DNA of 64,000 nt from Stentor coeruleus (GCA_001970955.1 MPUH01000002.1:124001-188000), one strand, 5' to 3'; shown: positions 22,201 to 30,245, numbered from the stretch's first letter. Notes: generated from the letters alone by a model not told the origin. Made by a program: numbers and translations.

Positions 22201-22344
22201 ATCTTTAAGTTCTGCTGAAATACCACCAAACATAACGTATGAGTTCCCGATTTGATTGAAACTGTGACCTGATCGGGGACATGGGGCGCTTCCTCCTTGT
22301 CGTAGCATCTTCCAAAATACTTTTTGATCTTGCTCTTTGGACAT
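10231..22344 (-). CDS. Axonemal outer-arm dynein heavy chain, alpha-like (Kelch/IPT/filamin tail)
   Basis: A 4037-residue motor heavy chain that drives ciliary beating by ATP-dependent sliding on doublet microtubules. Order: Kelch repeats at about 1-350 (GHSFNQIGNSYVMFGG, LLIFGGYFSS); an IPT/TIG domain at about 365-455; a filamin-type Ig repeat at about 460-570; the linker; AAA1 Walker A GPAGTGKTETTKDL near 1335; AAA2 GPAGAGKSSTW near 1616; AAA3 GNAGCGKTQ near 1939; AAA4 GVGGSGKQSL near 2289; the stalk coiled coil at about 2528-2636; the microtubule-binding tip; the return coil at about 2770-2830; and the AAA5/6 and C-terminal domain. Kelch plus Ig-like modules in the tail are known from Chlamydomonas alpha heavy chain. 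AAA1 begins near 1335 rather than about 1800, so the usual N-terminal tail domain is replaced. An acidic low-complexity insert lies near 3208-3262. There are no introns in 12.1 kb. Confidence 0.95.
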   Translation of the reverse strand: MSKEQDQKVFWKMLRQGGSAPCPRSGHSFNQIGNSYVMFGGISAELKDKASPNNDVYTLRQVASEFMWTKEKPRGDAPLPRAHHASCDLPKDRLLIFGGYFSSTQRFNDVFILDLPSMTWSQPPGHHAVNPPDNSESKNGGPEPRAHSTASLIRGKVYIFGGYGGVQYQRKSFNDIHTLDINTWQWAKIEAIGQLPEPRLGHVSCVINSSIIIFGGCSNNTQFNNCHLFDTNTNEWKDIELTYGMPRWNMSAIFVEAIPSNKFFVFGGSIGEFDEGSQRNLGKLTNDIFVLDINSMSFEVDSVKIMEELTSVPEEEKVLPKAREHAALIFDKNESRLIVFGGWNGNWLGDLYSLSVSKIVGPPYAVTGCEPCLGPLTGRTKIIIKGVGFSETSQINVKFICAKNSLSAPGIYISETEISCETPSFETIGPKEAEIRVSIRNGAYTITWTKFTYFMNTRAHKSLAFGPGLLRDGSANQPTVFFIQSRNDLGENRRSGSDKFIIHVKKGEEEIPYEIIDNNNGMYNVSYTPPEGELNIEVLFEDEKLQTSHIRGSPFIPAFKPGAPAKANDPMGPLMSQFLASTLGELETFIQTTQDGINIKGKQVSEDVKMLLKVKKHIEEVEEKGDQVVLKMDVITEALSMYEKENNSREADARKLKKLSESWGGLQKKAKEVKKDIAPSVATESDKCKGQIRNFEEELKTYSAAIKKKDFQKYDIGVVSALKLLQEEETKMKSDQAYLEELEHLSKNFGFPEAIVGCSKQLEQNLIDISTMKQLWDHTEKILKTYESYLSTIWPKIKAADWEEDNKKLMKDLREIKVDRKCNAFAGITTTTKTWSIFLPLITQLKEDCMMNRHWEGLKKTLSHEFTINENFKLQKFFEMELYKFSEPVEDIVDQARNEAKMEKTLKKIKETWDVITFDKTQHKNTDIYLLRVSEENFELLEEAQVQVQNMFASRYLQHFEKEVVDWQKALSSISDNTTLLSEVERSWSFLENLFIGSEEVKKELPTESERFIEIDKEVKGIIKNGNDLNIVKIFCNQPDIGKTLEKVQSQLAACERALNEFLNRKREAFPRFYFVSTMDLLDILSNGNNPTRIMRHMSKVFLAVQELKLLEVDNERPSATEMVSCVGTESVKLHQPLKLVGKVEVYLADMIEAMRECLKLIVESSLKRFAVSKREDWLREDPSQVTLLVSLMDWVNKVEDAFIKLPTDSSSLKTYHQSVIGQLTGLIKLVQGDLPRPIRVKVMNLITMDTHSRDIVDKLNNEKVTRADEFQWQSQLKAYYNPSNKDSCLRVCDATLIYGYEYLGNGSRLVVTPLTDRIYVTATQALHLKMGCSPAGPAGTGKTETTKDLASASGKACYVFNCSDQMDYKSMGDIYKGLAASGSWGCFDEFNRLVPEVLSVCSVQFRAVTNAIRANKKRFELEGSEVALDPTCGVFITMNPGYLGRSELPEGLKALFRPITVVVPDLELICENMLMAEGFVDAKKLARKFTVLYALCKDLLSKQMHYDWGLRAIKSVLVVAGGFKRAEPNLGEDALLMRALRDFNIPKIVEEDSQIFHGLIGDLFPGVRVNPKVDLEFENVIQNCLEEAKLYPERESIKKVVQLSELLEIRHCVFVMGPAGAGKSSTWKMLAKAQDKVGKKTTAVDMNPKSISTNELYGHVLMSTREWKDGILSKTMRGLGEINDSHPKWIVMDGDLDANWIESMNSVMDDNKILTLASNERIPLKPHMRMLFEIRDLKFASPATVSRAGILYISDTSGYQWRSYYKAWIAKSTYDEATKDGIGKLFERYMKKTLSYLKKSCIFIVPVVDINLVVSLCSMLESLLIGEIKALEYWFVFCMVWAIGGALGEKDSMDYRKNFSNWWKGKWKTIKFPGKGTIFDYYVNYEASKFEEWGEIVPTMEFDSSQQKMNYITVATPETVSNSYFIEAFIRISRPVLLIGNAGCGKTQLCKGILRKLDPEQFCNMVINFNFYTDSSLLQVIMEQPPIEKKTGKQFAPPGKMRLIYFIDDLNMPKLDDYNTQTAIALLRQHMDYTHWYDRSKLTIKEIINTQVLACMNPTAGSFYVNPRYQRHFWHINLSFPEASSLFTIYNTFATGHFTRGFKASVQEIISPIIKAAISLHPLMVSTFRKTAINFHYEFSIRHLANIFQGLLVAQPSQFQDPEKIIRLWIHESERIYGDRLVSKAHFDLYKGIMGDLIKKTFAKFTALNKFFQKEPELLVFCHFAGGLVEKIYEQVQSVDSLFRVLDDALKEYNDLNAAMDLVLFEDAMKHVCRISRIIMNTSGHALLIGVGGSGKQSLSRLASFICGYSTSQITISQTYSINDLKADLQIMFNKAGLKDEGILFLFTEGQITNEKFLVYINDLLSSGEIADLFSVEEKDNIYNTIRTAAKGAGIPDTRENCLGFYIDRVKNNLHMALCFSPVGDSFRGRSRKFPAIVNCTVIDWFHDWPREALLSVASKFLSGTELGDETLTQGVIEYMPFSFNAVNLASVKYKEIEKRFCYTTPKSFLELIKLFNLMISKRREFIISSKERLENGLIKLIETAEVVAKLEEDLKVKTVEVEEKKASAEIFAAQVLKEKTIVTEESAKANIEAEECEKIQKEVEEKKASCETDLAKAIPLLEQAQEALNGLQKKDFGEMKGFAKPPAGVDDVAFAVMALTVTIDPNVQADRNGGVADKTWKAAQKMMGNPDSFKNFLQNFKDDIDSGRVPDKNFKAVRYYLGLEHFNTETMKNKSTAARGLCEWVRNIVDYYDCVRQVEPKREALRQATNQLAQANEKLQVTKEMVAELELRLKNLVDQYDSAIAEKEAVEREAERCARRLNLANRLVNALASEKDRWSESIDNYGKQLNVLVGDVLISSSFVSYVGPFTKKYRDQLIKETFLQFLIQKKIPMSPNPNPLSMLTDEATIAKWNNQKLPADSVSIENGTILTSTERWPLIIDPQLQGIAWLIEKEKDNNLQITRLSYKSMIRTMEQAIDMGYSVILENLEESIDAVLSPVVARNFIRRGKTKLLKLGDKEISWSPKFKLIMHTKLSNPHYPPEIQAEAVLINFTVTQDGLEDQLLNLVVKKERPDLAKQKEELIQQQNTFKIKLKELEEDLLFRLTNAKGDVLEDVELIENLETSKRIAEEVKEKMEIAKITEIKIFKASEEYRPAASRGALIFFMMNELFKIHSFYRFSLESYLLVVMRAIDIVAEKYRAQSAANKQRVKEEGGEEKHEEGAAPAEGAKPEEAKLEIKVEENKEDDEEEEIVQELSPRSLRIRVDELKESITYQSYIYTRRGLFEIHKLLIATMLCFRILLKDKKIDEAEYASFINGKPLPDVGKQPDNLNFLTEYQWGMVKALDLLAVFQGLASNMESDYLQWKKWFMEEKAEIADLPRNFKDISSFHKLLLIRAMRPDRITSALSFFVRDQMGNHYMEQMPFSMYETFKETSKMIPVFFVLFPGVDPTPEVENVAETLDITAANGKFKNISMGQGQEKNAETALNNLSEQGGWVMLQNVHLMQTWLKTLEATLEKVSKTAHDNFRCFISSEPPALPDMQIVPESILQNCVKVANEAPQDLKANLRRAYAHFDQNRLNASKKSNEFKALLFALCMFHALVLGRRKFGFQGWSKPYSFNDGDLTICADILDNYLEKYDEVPYADLRYLYGEIMYGGHITDNWDRRTCNTYLMVLIKPELLTAMPLAPAFRSPDPSKFDFEAYSKYIEEKLPIESPPMFGMHPNAEINYLTATGDRIFATIIDVSGGAGGGDQSKKKEDVVMESLNMLKAKLPPEFKMIEITAKTKERPPFVVVCLQECERMNLLLSEIRISLTELEMGLQGALNITEKMEALGLSLSVNRVPKNWEEVAYFSRKPLILWFTDLLERVKQLEEWSSELELPKSLWISGLFNPMSLLTSVMQTTARAKNLPLDNMTLHTTITNINDHNEIQAYPENGAYIHGYFLEGAGWEPGRTPAEEGYLTDSTLKDLHPKLPVVNVLALPLDEKPQQGFYECPVYVTTQRGPTFVYTASLKMESEEADPKKWILAGVALLQSDD

Positions 22345-22448
22345 GGTAATAACTGCTATTATAATGGTGTAGGCGCTTGTACACCATAAGTTCTTAAAAG
22401 GTAAATGGTTTTTTTGAATATCTGTATCGCTTTAGGTATTTGATTGTA
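22345..22448. promoter_or_regulatory. Shared divergent promoter region (dynein / MORN)
   Basis: Only 104 bp separate the start codons of the dynein heavy chain (minus) and the MORN protein (plus). Both 5' UTRs and any promoter must fit here. A TATAAT lies on the minus strand shortly before the dynein ATG. The shared space is seen; co-regulation is inferred. Confidence 0.5.
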
Positions 22449-23489
22449 ATGGGAAATTCTTGCTCTTGCATAAATGACTTGTCTTCAAGCAATCTCAATC
22501 AGATAGAAATTGAAGAATCTGTTATAAATAAGGTTAAAGTCGACCTGAGATGTCTAATTATCCTGCAATCAACTCTTCGGGGTTTCATAGAGCGTCGTAA
22601 AATCCGTCATATTCTCTGCCTAGAAGTAAAATCCTCTAAACAACCACAGAAATCCATCCCAAATCTAACATCACAAGAAAAAGATAATTTTGACGTTTTT
22701 AGTTACTTAAACGAAACAACGAAAAAAGTTTACCTAAAACTTGGAGCTTTTACTTATGACTCAAACTCAGAAATCCCAGAAAAATTAGAATATAAACCTA
22801 TACATCTAGAAAACGGAGCAGTATATATCGGGCAAAATTTGTTATCAGAAAGACATGGTAAAGGTATGCAAATGTGGGCTGATGGGTCAATATATGAAGG
22901 AAGTTGGAAAAATGATAAAGCAAATGGTAATGGAAGGCTTATTCATGCAGATGGGGATTATTATGAAGGGGAATGGATAAATGATAAAGCTCATGGTTAT
23001 GGGGTTTATACACATTCTGATGGGGCAACTTATAGAGGTGAATGGTTTGAAGATAAACAGCATGGAAAGGGTGTTGAAACATGGCCAGATGGGGCAAAGT
23101 ACACAGGGAATTATAGATTTGGTAAAAAACATGGTATTGGGAATTTTTATTGGCTTGATGGAAGTGTTTATGAAGGGGAATTTAAAGATAATAACATTGA
23201 AGGATATGGGACTTATGTTTGGAATGATGGAAGGGTATATAAAGGTGACTGGAAAGTTAATAAAATGGATGGGAAAGGACTTTTTACTTGGTCTGATGGT
23301 AGAAGTTATGATGGTGAATATCTTGATGATAAGAAACATGGTTTTGGGATTTTTAAATGGCCTGATGGGAAAAAGTATGAAGGGTATTGGATGAATGGGA
23401 AACAACATGGTCGTGCTATGTTTGTGTCTATAAATGGAGAGGTTAAAGAAGGTGAATGGAGAGATGGTAAAAGAATTAAATGGATATAA
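22449..23489 (+). CDS. N-acylated IQ/MORN-repeat protein, 346 aa
   Basis: About nine 23-residue MORN repeats from roughly residue 115 to the end (YEGSWKNDKANGNGRLIHADG and similar), preceded by an IQ-like calmodulin-binding helix (LQSTLRGFIERRKIR). The ATG at 22449 gives MGNSCSC, an N-myristoylation plus palmitoylation signature; a TTG nine bases upstream in frame is a poorer choice. MORN proteins in ciliates and other protists scaffold membranes to the cytoskeleton, basal bodies or cilia; here the exact role is inferred. Antisense open frames across this gene are an artefact of its repeats. It is divergent from the dynein heavy chain by 104 bp. Confidence 0.9.
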   Translation: MGNSCSCINDLSSSNLNQIEIEESVINKVKVDLRCLIILQSTLRGFIERRKIRHILCLEVKSSKQPQKSIPNLTSQEKDNFDVFSYLNETTKKVYLKLGAFTYDSNSEIPEKLEYKPIHLENGAVYIGQNLLSERHGKGMQMWADGSIYEGSWKNDKANGNGRLIHADGDYYEGEWINDKAHGYGVYTHSDGATYRGEWFEDKQHGKGVETWPDGAKYTGNYRFGKKHGIGNFYWLDGSVYEGEFKDNNIEGYGTYVWNDGRVYKGDWKVNKMDGKGLFTWSDGRSYDGEYLDDKKHGFGIFKWPDGKKYEGYWMNGKQHGRAMFVSINGEVKEGEWRDGKRIKWI

Positions 23490-24052
23490 AGTGTAAATGA
23501 GTATGTTGTTTGGTATAAGTTTTTTTTTTTAATAAAATTGAATTAGAATATGTGATGAAAGTAGAAAAAATAAGATTTTTTGAGTATGGATTGTATAAGA
23601 TTAGGATATAAAAGGAATATTGTGTTGTATGGGTTTAAAGGTGGATAATTATATAGAATAAGAATTGGATTGAGGATGAGATGAAGAGTGTAAATGATTT
23701 TTGTTTTAAGATAGATAATGGTTTAGATTACAATGGTTGGAATATTAGTTCTTTATTTTAGAATCAGGTTTTATTTATGATTTAATTGCTGGGTTGATAT
23801 TTAGTAAGAGATAAAATTATGATTAATACAATAATAAAAATTCTTCATTAAAAGGTATGATAATTTAATCCAGATTTGCACCTTTACACTTAGATATATA
23901 AAAGCGATAATCATCCTCTAGTTTTATTTTCTATTTCATCCTATAATATTCCCTCCAACGATCCTTTTATATAACCCAATACCTTACTGTTATCACCTAA
24001 AATTGACATATTTTCATCTAATAATATCCTCAAATAATAAAATTCCTAAGAA
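23490..24052. other. Intergenic between plus-strand genes
   Basis: The first ~300 bp are G-rich and C-poor on the plus strand (3' flank of the MORN gene). The last ~190 bp are C-rich and G-poor (5' flank of the coiled-coil gene). No gene seen. Confidence 0.5.
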
Positions 24053-26065
24053 ATGCAATACAAAATTGAACTTTTAAGTAAAGAAATGCAAGATCCAAAT
24101 GATAATCCTATAAAAAGCTTTGACTCTGATAAAATCCATTACCCAAAACGTGAAAAAAACCCTAATACTTCAGAATACTTATTTTATAAAAACTCTGACT
24201 GTATTTCTGTTCCTGATAAATCCTTAAAGGTTATAAAATCCCTTCAACCTGAAGATATCCAATCCTTACAACTTGAAAACTCTTTACTAAAAACTAAATT
24301 AAATGCGATAATCAGGCTTTACGGTCTTAATGAAGGGAAAAATTCCTACACAAACAGCGAAAAATCTCAAGAATTCATTGAAACTGTATTAAAAAACTTA
24401 AAAAATGATATTTTTCATGACCTCGATCAGCATTTATCTGTAATTTTTACAACTTTTTCTATAAAAGCTAACGATCTATCTAATAAACTACAAAATGCTA
24501 TAAGCACAATCCAAAACTACAAAAATAAACTATTTTATACCCAAAAAGCTTCAAAACTAAAAGAAAAAACCCTGTCCCTTAAAATCGAAGAACTAGAAAA
24601 ATCCTATTCACAAACCATCCTGGAAACCCAAAACTTAATAAAATCCTTACAAACTGAGCTCAAAATATCTAAAAGTGAAACCATTTCCCCAATAGTGACA
24701 ATCTCTATCCAAGACCTAGAATTAAATCCAAATTCCACAAATCCTAATTTTTATCTTAATCATGATTTCCAAAAAAATTACCAAGACCAAATTCTAACCA
24801 ACATACAATTAAAATCCGATATACTAAATAACGAAGGGAAACTAACTTCATTAAAACAACTTGAAGAAAACCATAAAAAACTCCAACAAAAATTCGACTT
24901 CCTAGAAAAAGTTAACAAAGAATTAACAATTAAAAAAAACGATCTTGAAAACTCATTAAACCTAGATTGCAACAACCTTAAAGAAATGGTAGAAATCCAA
25001 GAACTCAGAACTTCATTAAGGATTATAAGCGAAAAATACAATCAAGAAAAAGAAACAATCTTAAAAGACTGTGGAGAATCACGACAAGATATAGAAACAC
25101 AAATGTTTAGACTTCAAAATGAAAAAACTTATATTGAAATAAAATTAAAAGATACAGAAAAAATATTAACTGAAATTACTAGAGAAAAAGATAGACTTGA
25201 AGGGACTGTTGGTTTGTTAAAAAAAGATATTGAAAGGTTTAAAGATTGTAAAAATCAAGATAAGATACCTAAAGGAATATTTTCAAAATATGCTATGGAA
25301 CTTGTGCAGATAAGTAATAGTGATGATTTTGAATTAACTGAAAGTGTTGATAAGTTTGCTGCTGTGAATTCTAATGATTTATATGAAATGTTATTAGAAG
25401 AAATTAATGAGTTGGCTATGAAGATAAAAGATAATCAGTTGGTTAATATTGAGAATATGGAAAATAAATCAAATAAAGATGTGATTATAAAGTTTATAGA
25501 AATAGGGGTAAAAGTTAAAGGGGTTGTTTGTAATGATAGTGTTCCTGGGATGGTTATAAAAGATCTTGCTGAGTGTGTTTATGATATGATAAATAAGTAT
25601 AAAGTTAAAATTAGGATTTTAGAAGAAGAAAATGCAGAAAAGGATAAAAAAATTGAAGCTGTTGGGAAAATGGATAAACTTGAGGTTATGAGTGAGCCTA
25701 GTCCAAGGATTTTAGGAACTTGTGCTTTGGATTCAAGTTGTTATATGAAAAAACAGTTGCAAATTCAAAAAATAAGAGTTTCTGAGAAAAAACATGCGAT
25801 TCAGTTGTATAAAGAACAAATAGCATGTCTTAAGCAGAATGTTAGGGAATTACAAATGGAGTTGGATAGGGTTTATGATATTGATATTGGGCAGGTTAAG
25901 AAGTTTTGGTGGAGTTTTGGAAAGGAGATACCTTGGCTGAAAGAAAATGCAGAAGATATGATGGAGGTTTATAGTAAGATGCTTGGGTTTGATGGGAAGG
26001 AGTATCAAGTGATGAAAAATGAGAGAAAAAATAAAAGGTCAAAGAAAAGATTTGGTTTTTTTTAG
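24053..26065 (+). CDS. Coiled-coil protein, 670 aa, unknown
   Basis: Not recognised as a named family. ATG to TAG with no internal stops. Long heptad-like stretches rich in Lys, Glu and Leu run from about residue 75 to 390 (ELEKSYSQTILETQNLIKSL, ENHKKLQQKFDFLEKVNKEL), with a further helix near 575-605 (KKHAIQLYKEQIACLKQNVR). A small conserved-looking C-terminal module follows (FWWSFGKEIPWLKENAEDMM) and a basic tail (KNERKNKRSKKRFGFF). Such proteins are often centrosomal, basal-body or cortical fibre components, but nothing in the sequence proves that. Codon use shifts from A/C-rich in the 5' half to T/G-rich in the 3' half, echoing the flank skew. Confidence 0.8.
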   Translation: MQYKIELLSKEMQDPNDNPIKSFDSDKIHYPKREKNPNTSEYLFYKNSDCISVPDKSLKVIKSLQPEDIQSLQLENSLLKTKLNAIIRLYGLNEGKNSYTNSEKSQEFIETVLKNLKNDIFHDLDQHLSVIFTTFSIKANDLSNKLQNAISTIQNYKNKLFYTQKASKLKEKTLSLKIEELEKSYSQTILETQNLIKSLQTELKISKSETISPIVTISIQDLELNPNSTNPNFYLNHDFQKNYQDQILTNIQLKSDILNNEGKLTSLKQLEENHKKLQQKFDFLEKVNKELTIKKNDLENSLNLDCNNLKEMVEIQELRTSLRIISEKYNQEKETILKDCGESRQDIETQMFRLQNEKTYIEIKLKDTEKILTEITREKDRLEGTVGLLKKDIERFKDCKNQDKIPKGIFSKYAMELVQISNSDDFELTESVDKFAAVNSNDLYEMLLEEINELAMKIKDNQLVNIENMENKSNKDVIIKFIEIGVKVKGVVCNDSVPGMVIKDLAECVYDMINKYKVKIRILEEENAEKDKKIEAVGKMDKLEVMSEPSPRILGTCALDSSCYMKKQLQIQKIRVSEKKHAIQLYKEQIACLKQNVRELQMELDRVYDIDIGQVKKFWWSFGKEIPWLKENAEDMMEVYSKMLGFDGKEYQVMKNERKNKRSKKRFGFF

Positions 26066-27825
26066 GTTAAATGTTTATAATCATTAATTTGTTTGTCATA
26101 TTTAGGATATTTTAAACACATATGTTTATAATAATATAATCTATAATGTCTTATAAAAATCAAGGTTAATTAATTTTGGTGAACTTTTTGATTGATTTAG
26201 TCCTTTTCCATCATATAAACCGCTTCAAAAACTTTTCAAGTGCTAAAGATAATTTTATTGAACTTGGCTTATATATTTTGACACTATATTCATTTCATCA
26301 CTTTCTGAATCTGTGGATACAATTCAAACTAGTAATTTTCGTTGAATTAAATGTAGATTTACTATAAATTCTTACTTTTGTATTCGTGTATCATCAAAAG
26401 TATTTGGGGTTTTTATTGGCAAAAAATTGTTAAGATTATAGTGATAATTGAATATATAAAGAATAATTCACATATAATGAATGATAAAATATAGAATATT
26501 AATAATAATTATTAGTATTTATGATATTATAAGGATTTTGAAGTATAACAAAATCTTGAAAATTTCAAAGATAAAAATTGTTTTTATCTTCTCCTTTTCT
26601 AAGGAGTATTTTATACTATTTGTATTTAGTTTTGCTATTATAAGTGGTAAACATTTTTTGAAATAAAAACTATTATATTTTATAGTTTATTGTCTGGGAA
26701 TTGTTTTTAAGATATAAATTTTTTAAATACAGAGAAGTAGTTTTTTACACAAGATATAAGGATTTATAGATTAGTGTAAAGAATTTTAATTATAGTGAAT
26801 GATAAGATTTTTGTTTATAATAGAAAATGTATACTTTGTTAGTAAGTGTTGTATATTTTTATTGATGTTATGAGAAATTTTGTATATATAAATTTTAATA
26901 GATTATTTTATTTGAGATATGAGGAAATATGGAAGAGATAGTTTTAGGATTGTTATTTTGTGTTATATTTTTGTTTTTAATGGGGCTTTGAGTATTTGAT
27001 TTGCTTTTGTGATTTTAGTTGTTTGTTTGCTGAAGTAGTTGGATTTTTATAAAGTTTCTTAGTGTGATATTTTAGTAATTTTGAAATCTGTTTGAAAAGG
27101 GATAATTAAAATCCAAAATTTATTTCTTTTGGTTTTCAGGAATTGCTTCATACTGATTTAAAGTGATAGGGATATCAAACCTTTCTTGATTATTTTGATA
27201 TAACTTTTCTTTAAAAATCTAAACTCTATCCTTTTTAGAAATTCAAATTGCAATCAAACTTCAAGCCCCTTTCCATAAACTAAGCTTCTCATTAATCTAA
27301 AAAATACAACAAAATCAATAAAAATCAAAAACATCAAAAACATCAGAATTTTTTTTCTCATCACTAAGCAAAAGCACACCTCTTCATCCATTAACACCTA
27401 AAGATTTTAAAATTAAAGCAAATCCACTAGCCCAATTACAAAACCTCATCAAACTTCCTCTTTTCTCTACCCATCTACCAAATCTTTAATCCAAAAAATC
27501 CTATAAAAAGCATACATCAGAAAACCCAAACCTAAACAATTTTTTTTTATCTAAAACCATACAAAAAAACCCAATCCTCTATCTCCTCATAAACCACCAC
27601 CTTCCAAAAAAACCCAAAAAATCTTATCAACTCTTCTTCACAAAAATTTCCAAAACCCAAAACCTATAATTCATATCATTTAATATCCAAAAAAAAAATA
27701 TATCTTCAATCCTAAACCTCCAACACAACTTCTAATCTATTCTCTAACCCAATCCCATATCTCATCCTCTATTAATAAAAAATTCCCTCTCTTATTTACT
27801 AACTGTAATAAAATCTCTATTATAA
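26066..27825. other. Convergent intergenic 1.76 kb
   Basis: Lies between two genes that end towards each other. The left part is AT-rich and then G/T-rich (about 26900-27140); from about 27200 to 27800 it is strongly C/A-rich with very few G. This is the 3' flank of the minus-strand gene read from the other strand. Open frames here are short and low-complexity. No RNA gene recognised. Confidence 0.5.
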
Positions 27826-28746
27826 TTAAAGGTCTTTAAAGACATCTTCGTCTTCAAAAACAGTATAATATAAATTCAACCCCAACAATTTTTCCGCACT
27901 TTTCGAATCAGTATGTCTAAAATGCTTACAATATTCACTATTTTGATCAAGTGGTAAGCTATAAACATATCCATGAGGATCCCTATCAAAAATCTTATAA
28001 TCAAAAGTTGGATGATGCTTCCTATATTCTTCCATTTTATGTCTAGCATAATGTGCGTCACCAACAATGTCACCAGTTGGAGACACCCATTCAACTTTAT
28101 ATTTATCCCAATGATGAAAAGTTTCTAAAGTTTTTCTAGCAGATGAGTGGCTATTAAATTTTAAGATACCAAAAAATATAGTTTTCCCATCGATTTCTTC
28201 TTGGCTTATAGTGATTTTTTGTATTCTTATAGAATTACTGAAGAAACTTAAGATAGTTTTTTGGTTGTCATTTTTGGATAGATTGGAAATTCTCAGGTTT
28301 TTGTTTTGACAATTACCTTTAGAGTCGATTTGCTTTTTGAGGGTGTTGTAGAGATTTGTGTATTTTTCGTAGTCATGTTTGAAATGGTGCTGGTATTTTT
28401 CAAGGATTTCGCAGGCTTGTTTTGTTTTGCCTCGCTGGTGAAGTAATGAAGCGAGATCTTTAACTGCACTTTCAATGCGGTCACCTTTGGTTATCGCTTG
28501 ATAATAGTAATTTTCAGCTAAATCTAAATCCCTGTGAAGGTATTCTGCACTTTTAGCTAAAGCGTATGGGGTTTCACCTTTAGGAATTGGTAACTGGGCT
28601 TTTTGCCCAAGAATTGATTTTTTAAATCTCTCTGGTGTTGAGTGTCTAGTGTTGTCATCCTCTGATTTAGGGCTTCTTTGATAATCTTTATGAGGTAAGT
28701 CTTTTATCTTAAGGACTTGGAAAGAACTTACAGCTTTATTTGACAT
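27826..28746 (-). CDS. TPR-like plus RRM-like protein, about 306 aa
   Basis: The likely start is the ATG at 28746 (MSNKAVSSFQ). An upstream in-frame ATG at 28791 would add 15 residues, but the internal one follows the TATAATG context common here. Helical pairs typical of TPR/Sel1-type repeats lie in the first half (YALAKSAEYLHRDLDLAENYYYQAI, LASLLHQRGKTKQACEILEKY). A probable RNA-recognition motif follows (LRISNLSKNDNQKTILSFF … FFGILKFNSHSSARKTLETF). The C-terminal 80 residues are rich in His, Tyr and Asp (PHGYVYSLPL). A role in RNA metabolism is plausible but not established. I cannot name an orthologue. Confidence 0.7.
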   Translation of the reverse strand: MSNKAVSSFQVLKIKDLPHKDYQRSPKSEDDNTRHSTPERFKKSILGQKAQLPIPKGETPYALAKSAEYLHRDLDLAENYYYQAITKGDRIESAVKDLASLLHQRGKTKQACEILEKYQHHFKHDYEKYTNLYNTLKKQIDSKGNCQNKNLRISNLSKNDNQKTILSFFSNSIRIQKITISQEEIDGKTIFFGILKFNSHSSARKTLETFHHWDKYKVEWVSPTGDIVGDAHYARHKMEEYRKHHPTFDYKIFDRDPHGYVYSLPLDQNSEYCKHFRHTDSKSAEKLLGLNLYYTVFEDEDVFKDL

Positions 28747-28791
28747 TATATTGTAACCATATATATGCGTTAACAATATGGACAGCAGCAT

Positions 28792-30245
28792 GTTTAGGAA
28801 TCTAAAAATATCTTTAAATATATCAGAGTTTTAAATGAAATGAACTGAGAAATTGGAAATTTAAGACTTTTTTGAAGAGAGAAAATTGATGTTGAAGCAT
28901 TGGAGAAGTAGAGGTGATATAGGTGATGATGAAGATTTTTTTGTAGAAGAGAAAGCTTTATGTTTAAATTATGTTATAAAATGATGAGATTGAGCTTTCT
29001 TATGGTTTTTTGGCTTATTTTAGTCATTTTTGTTAAATAGTGCGAATGATATTAGCCATAGAGAGATTTTTGGTGAGGAGCAGGTTTTTTGAATTAGAAT
29101 TAGTGAGGAATTTATGATTTTTTGCTTAGCAGCTGAGTTTTAGGGTTTTTTCGATAGTAATTTTGTATATTTTTCTCGATGAGTTTACAATTTTTCCTTG
29201 TCAGAAAAGTGATATTTTTATGTTTGTTACTTTTTAAGGTTCTAAGGACACTCAAAATATGTTCAAGATTTTTTTCTTAAGGCTTTACCTTATGTTTTCA
29301 AAATCTTTGTCTGTTTGGTTTACCTGTATTTGCTTGCTTTAAGGCAAAAGCAAAACTTAATAAAAATGGGACTTTCGACCTTGTAAAGGTCAGGCTGAAT
29401 ATTAAGGCATTTATTTACACTAGCTATAATTTTACATCATAAAAAACTATATTATTATTTTGCTATAGTCATGCAAGTTTAGATATAAACTTTTAAGCTT
29501 AGCATAAATTCATTATATGAAAAATTTATTTTCTTGTGAAGACTAATAACAAATTTAATGCAAGAAATTAAGTGTATTTTTGTATTAAGATCAGAAGAAT
29601 TGAGTTATATAGTAAATAATAGACCTAGAGATAATGATATAATTTAAATCGTGTATTAATGAAATTTTACATGAACTGAGATAACATGACAATAATATTG
29701 TTATATAAATATATTTAGTATCTTGTAAATAGATTATTGATAAAACTTAAATTAGATAGAAAACACTATAAATTTTTACTAAATGTATACAAGCTTTGCA
29801 TAAATTCCAAATTTAATCTCTAATCAATACAATCATATTTTACTGATTTTTGTATTTAAAAACTACGCAGATACTTAAAATATCAATACTTAGGCAAAAT
29901 CTTACAAAAAAATATAAAATTTTATTTAGCTAAACATTTGCAAGCAAATTCTTATAATTTTATCACCAAATCAGCAGGAATTCTATTAAACTTAAAAAAT
30001 TTATAATAATCATAGCAATTTTAATCATAAATCCTCATCAAAACCACCAAATAGCATTCTACTAAACTCAAAAAATCCTATATAAATCCTATAAATATCC
30101 TTAAATTCATCAAATATACAATAACACATTCTAAACCCTACAAAAGTCATTTATCTAGTCTTTTTCCTATACAAAAATCAAATCCAGGTCAAAAGCATCT
30201 TAAAAACCCTAATTCTAATTTACTTAATCTGAAAAATCACCTTGA
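28792..30245. other. Intergenic 1.45 kb with two tandem hairpins
   Basis: 28800-29200 is T/G-rich on plus (5' flank of the minus-strand TPR/RRM gene) and 29950-30240 is C/A-rich (3' flank of Rab7). Two perfect short hairpins lie in the middle: a 7-bp stem at 29329-29354 and a 6-bp stem with a 3-nt loop at 29377-29391. No protein gene or known RNA family recognised. Confidence 0.45.

Noticed and set aside
22887-23408. A 173-codon open frame antisense to the MORN gene.
   Set aside because: Produced by the 69-nt periodicity of the MORN repeats; the protein is a repetitive Ile/Pro/Phe string.
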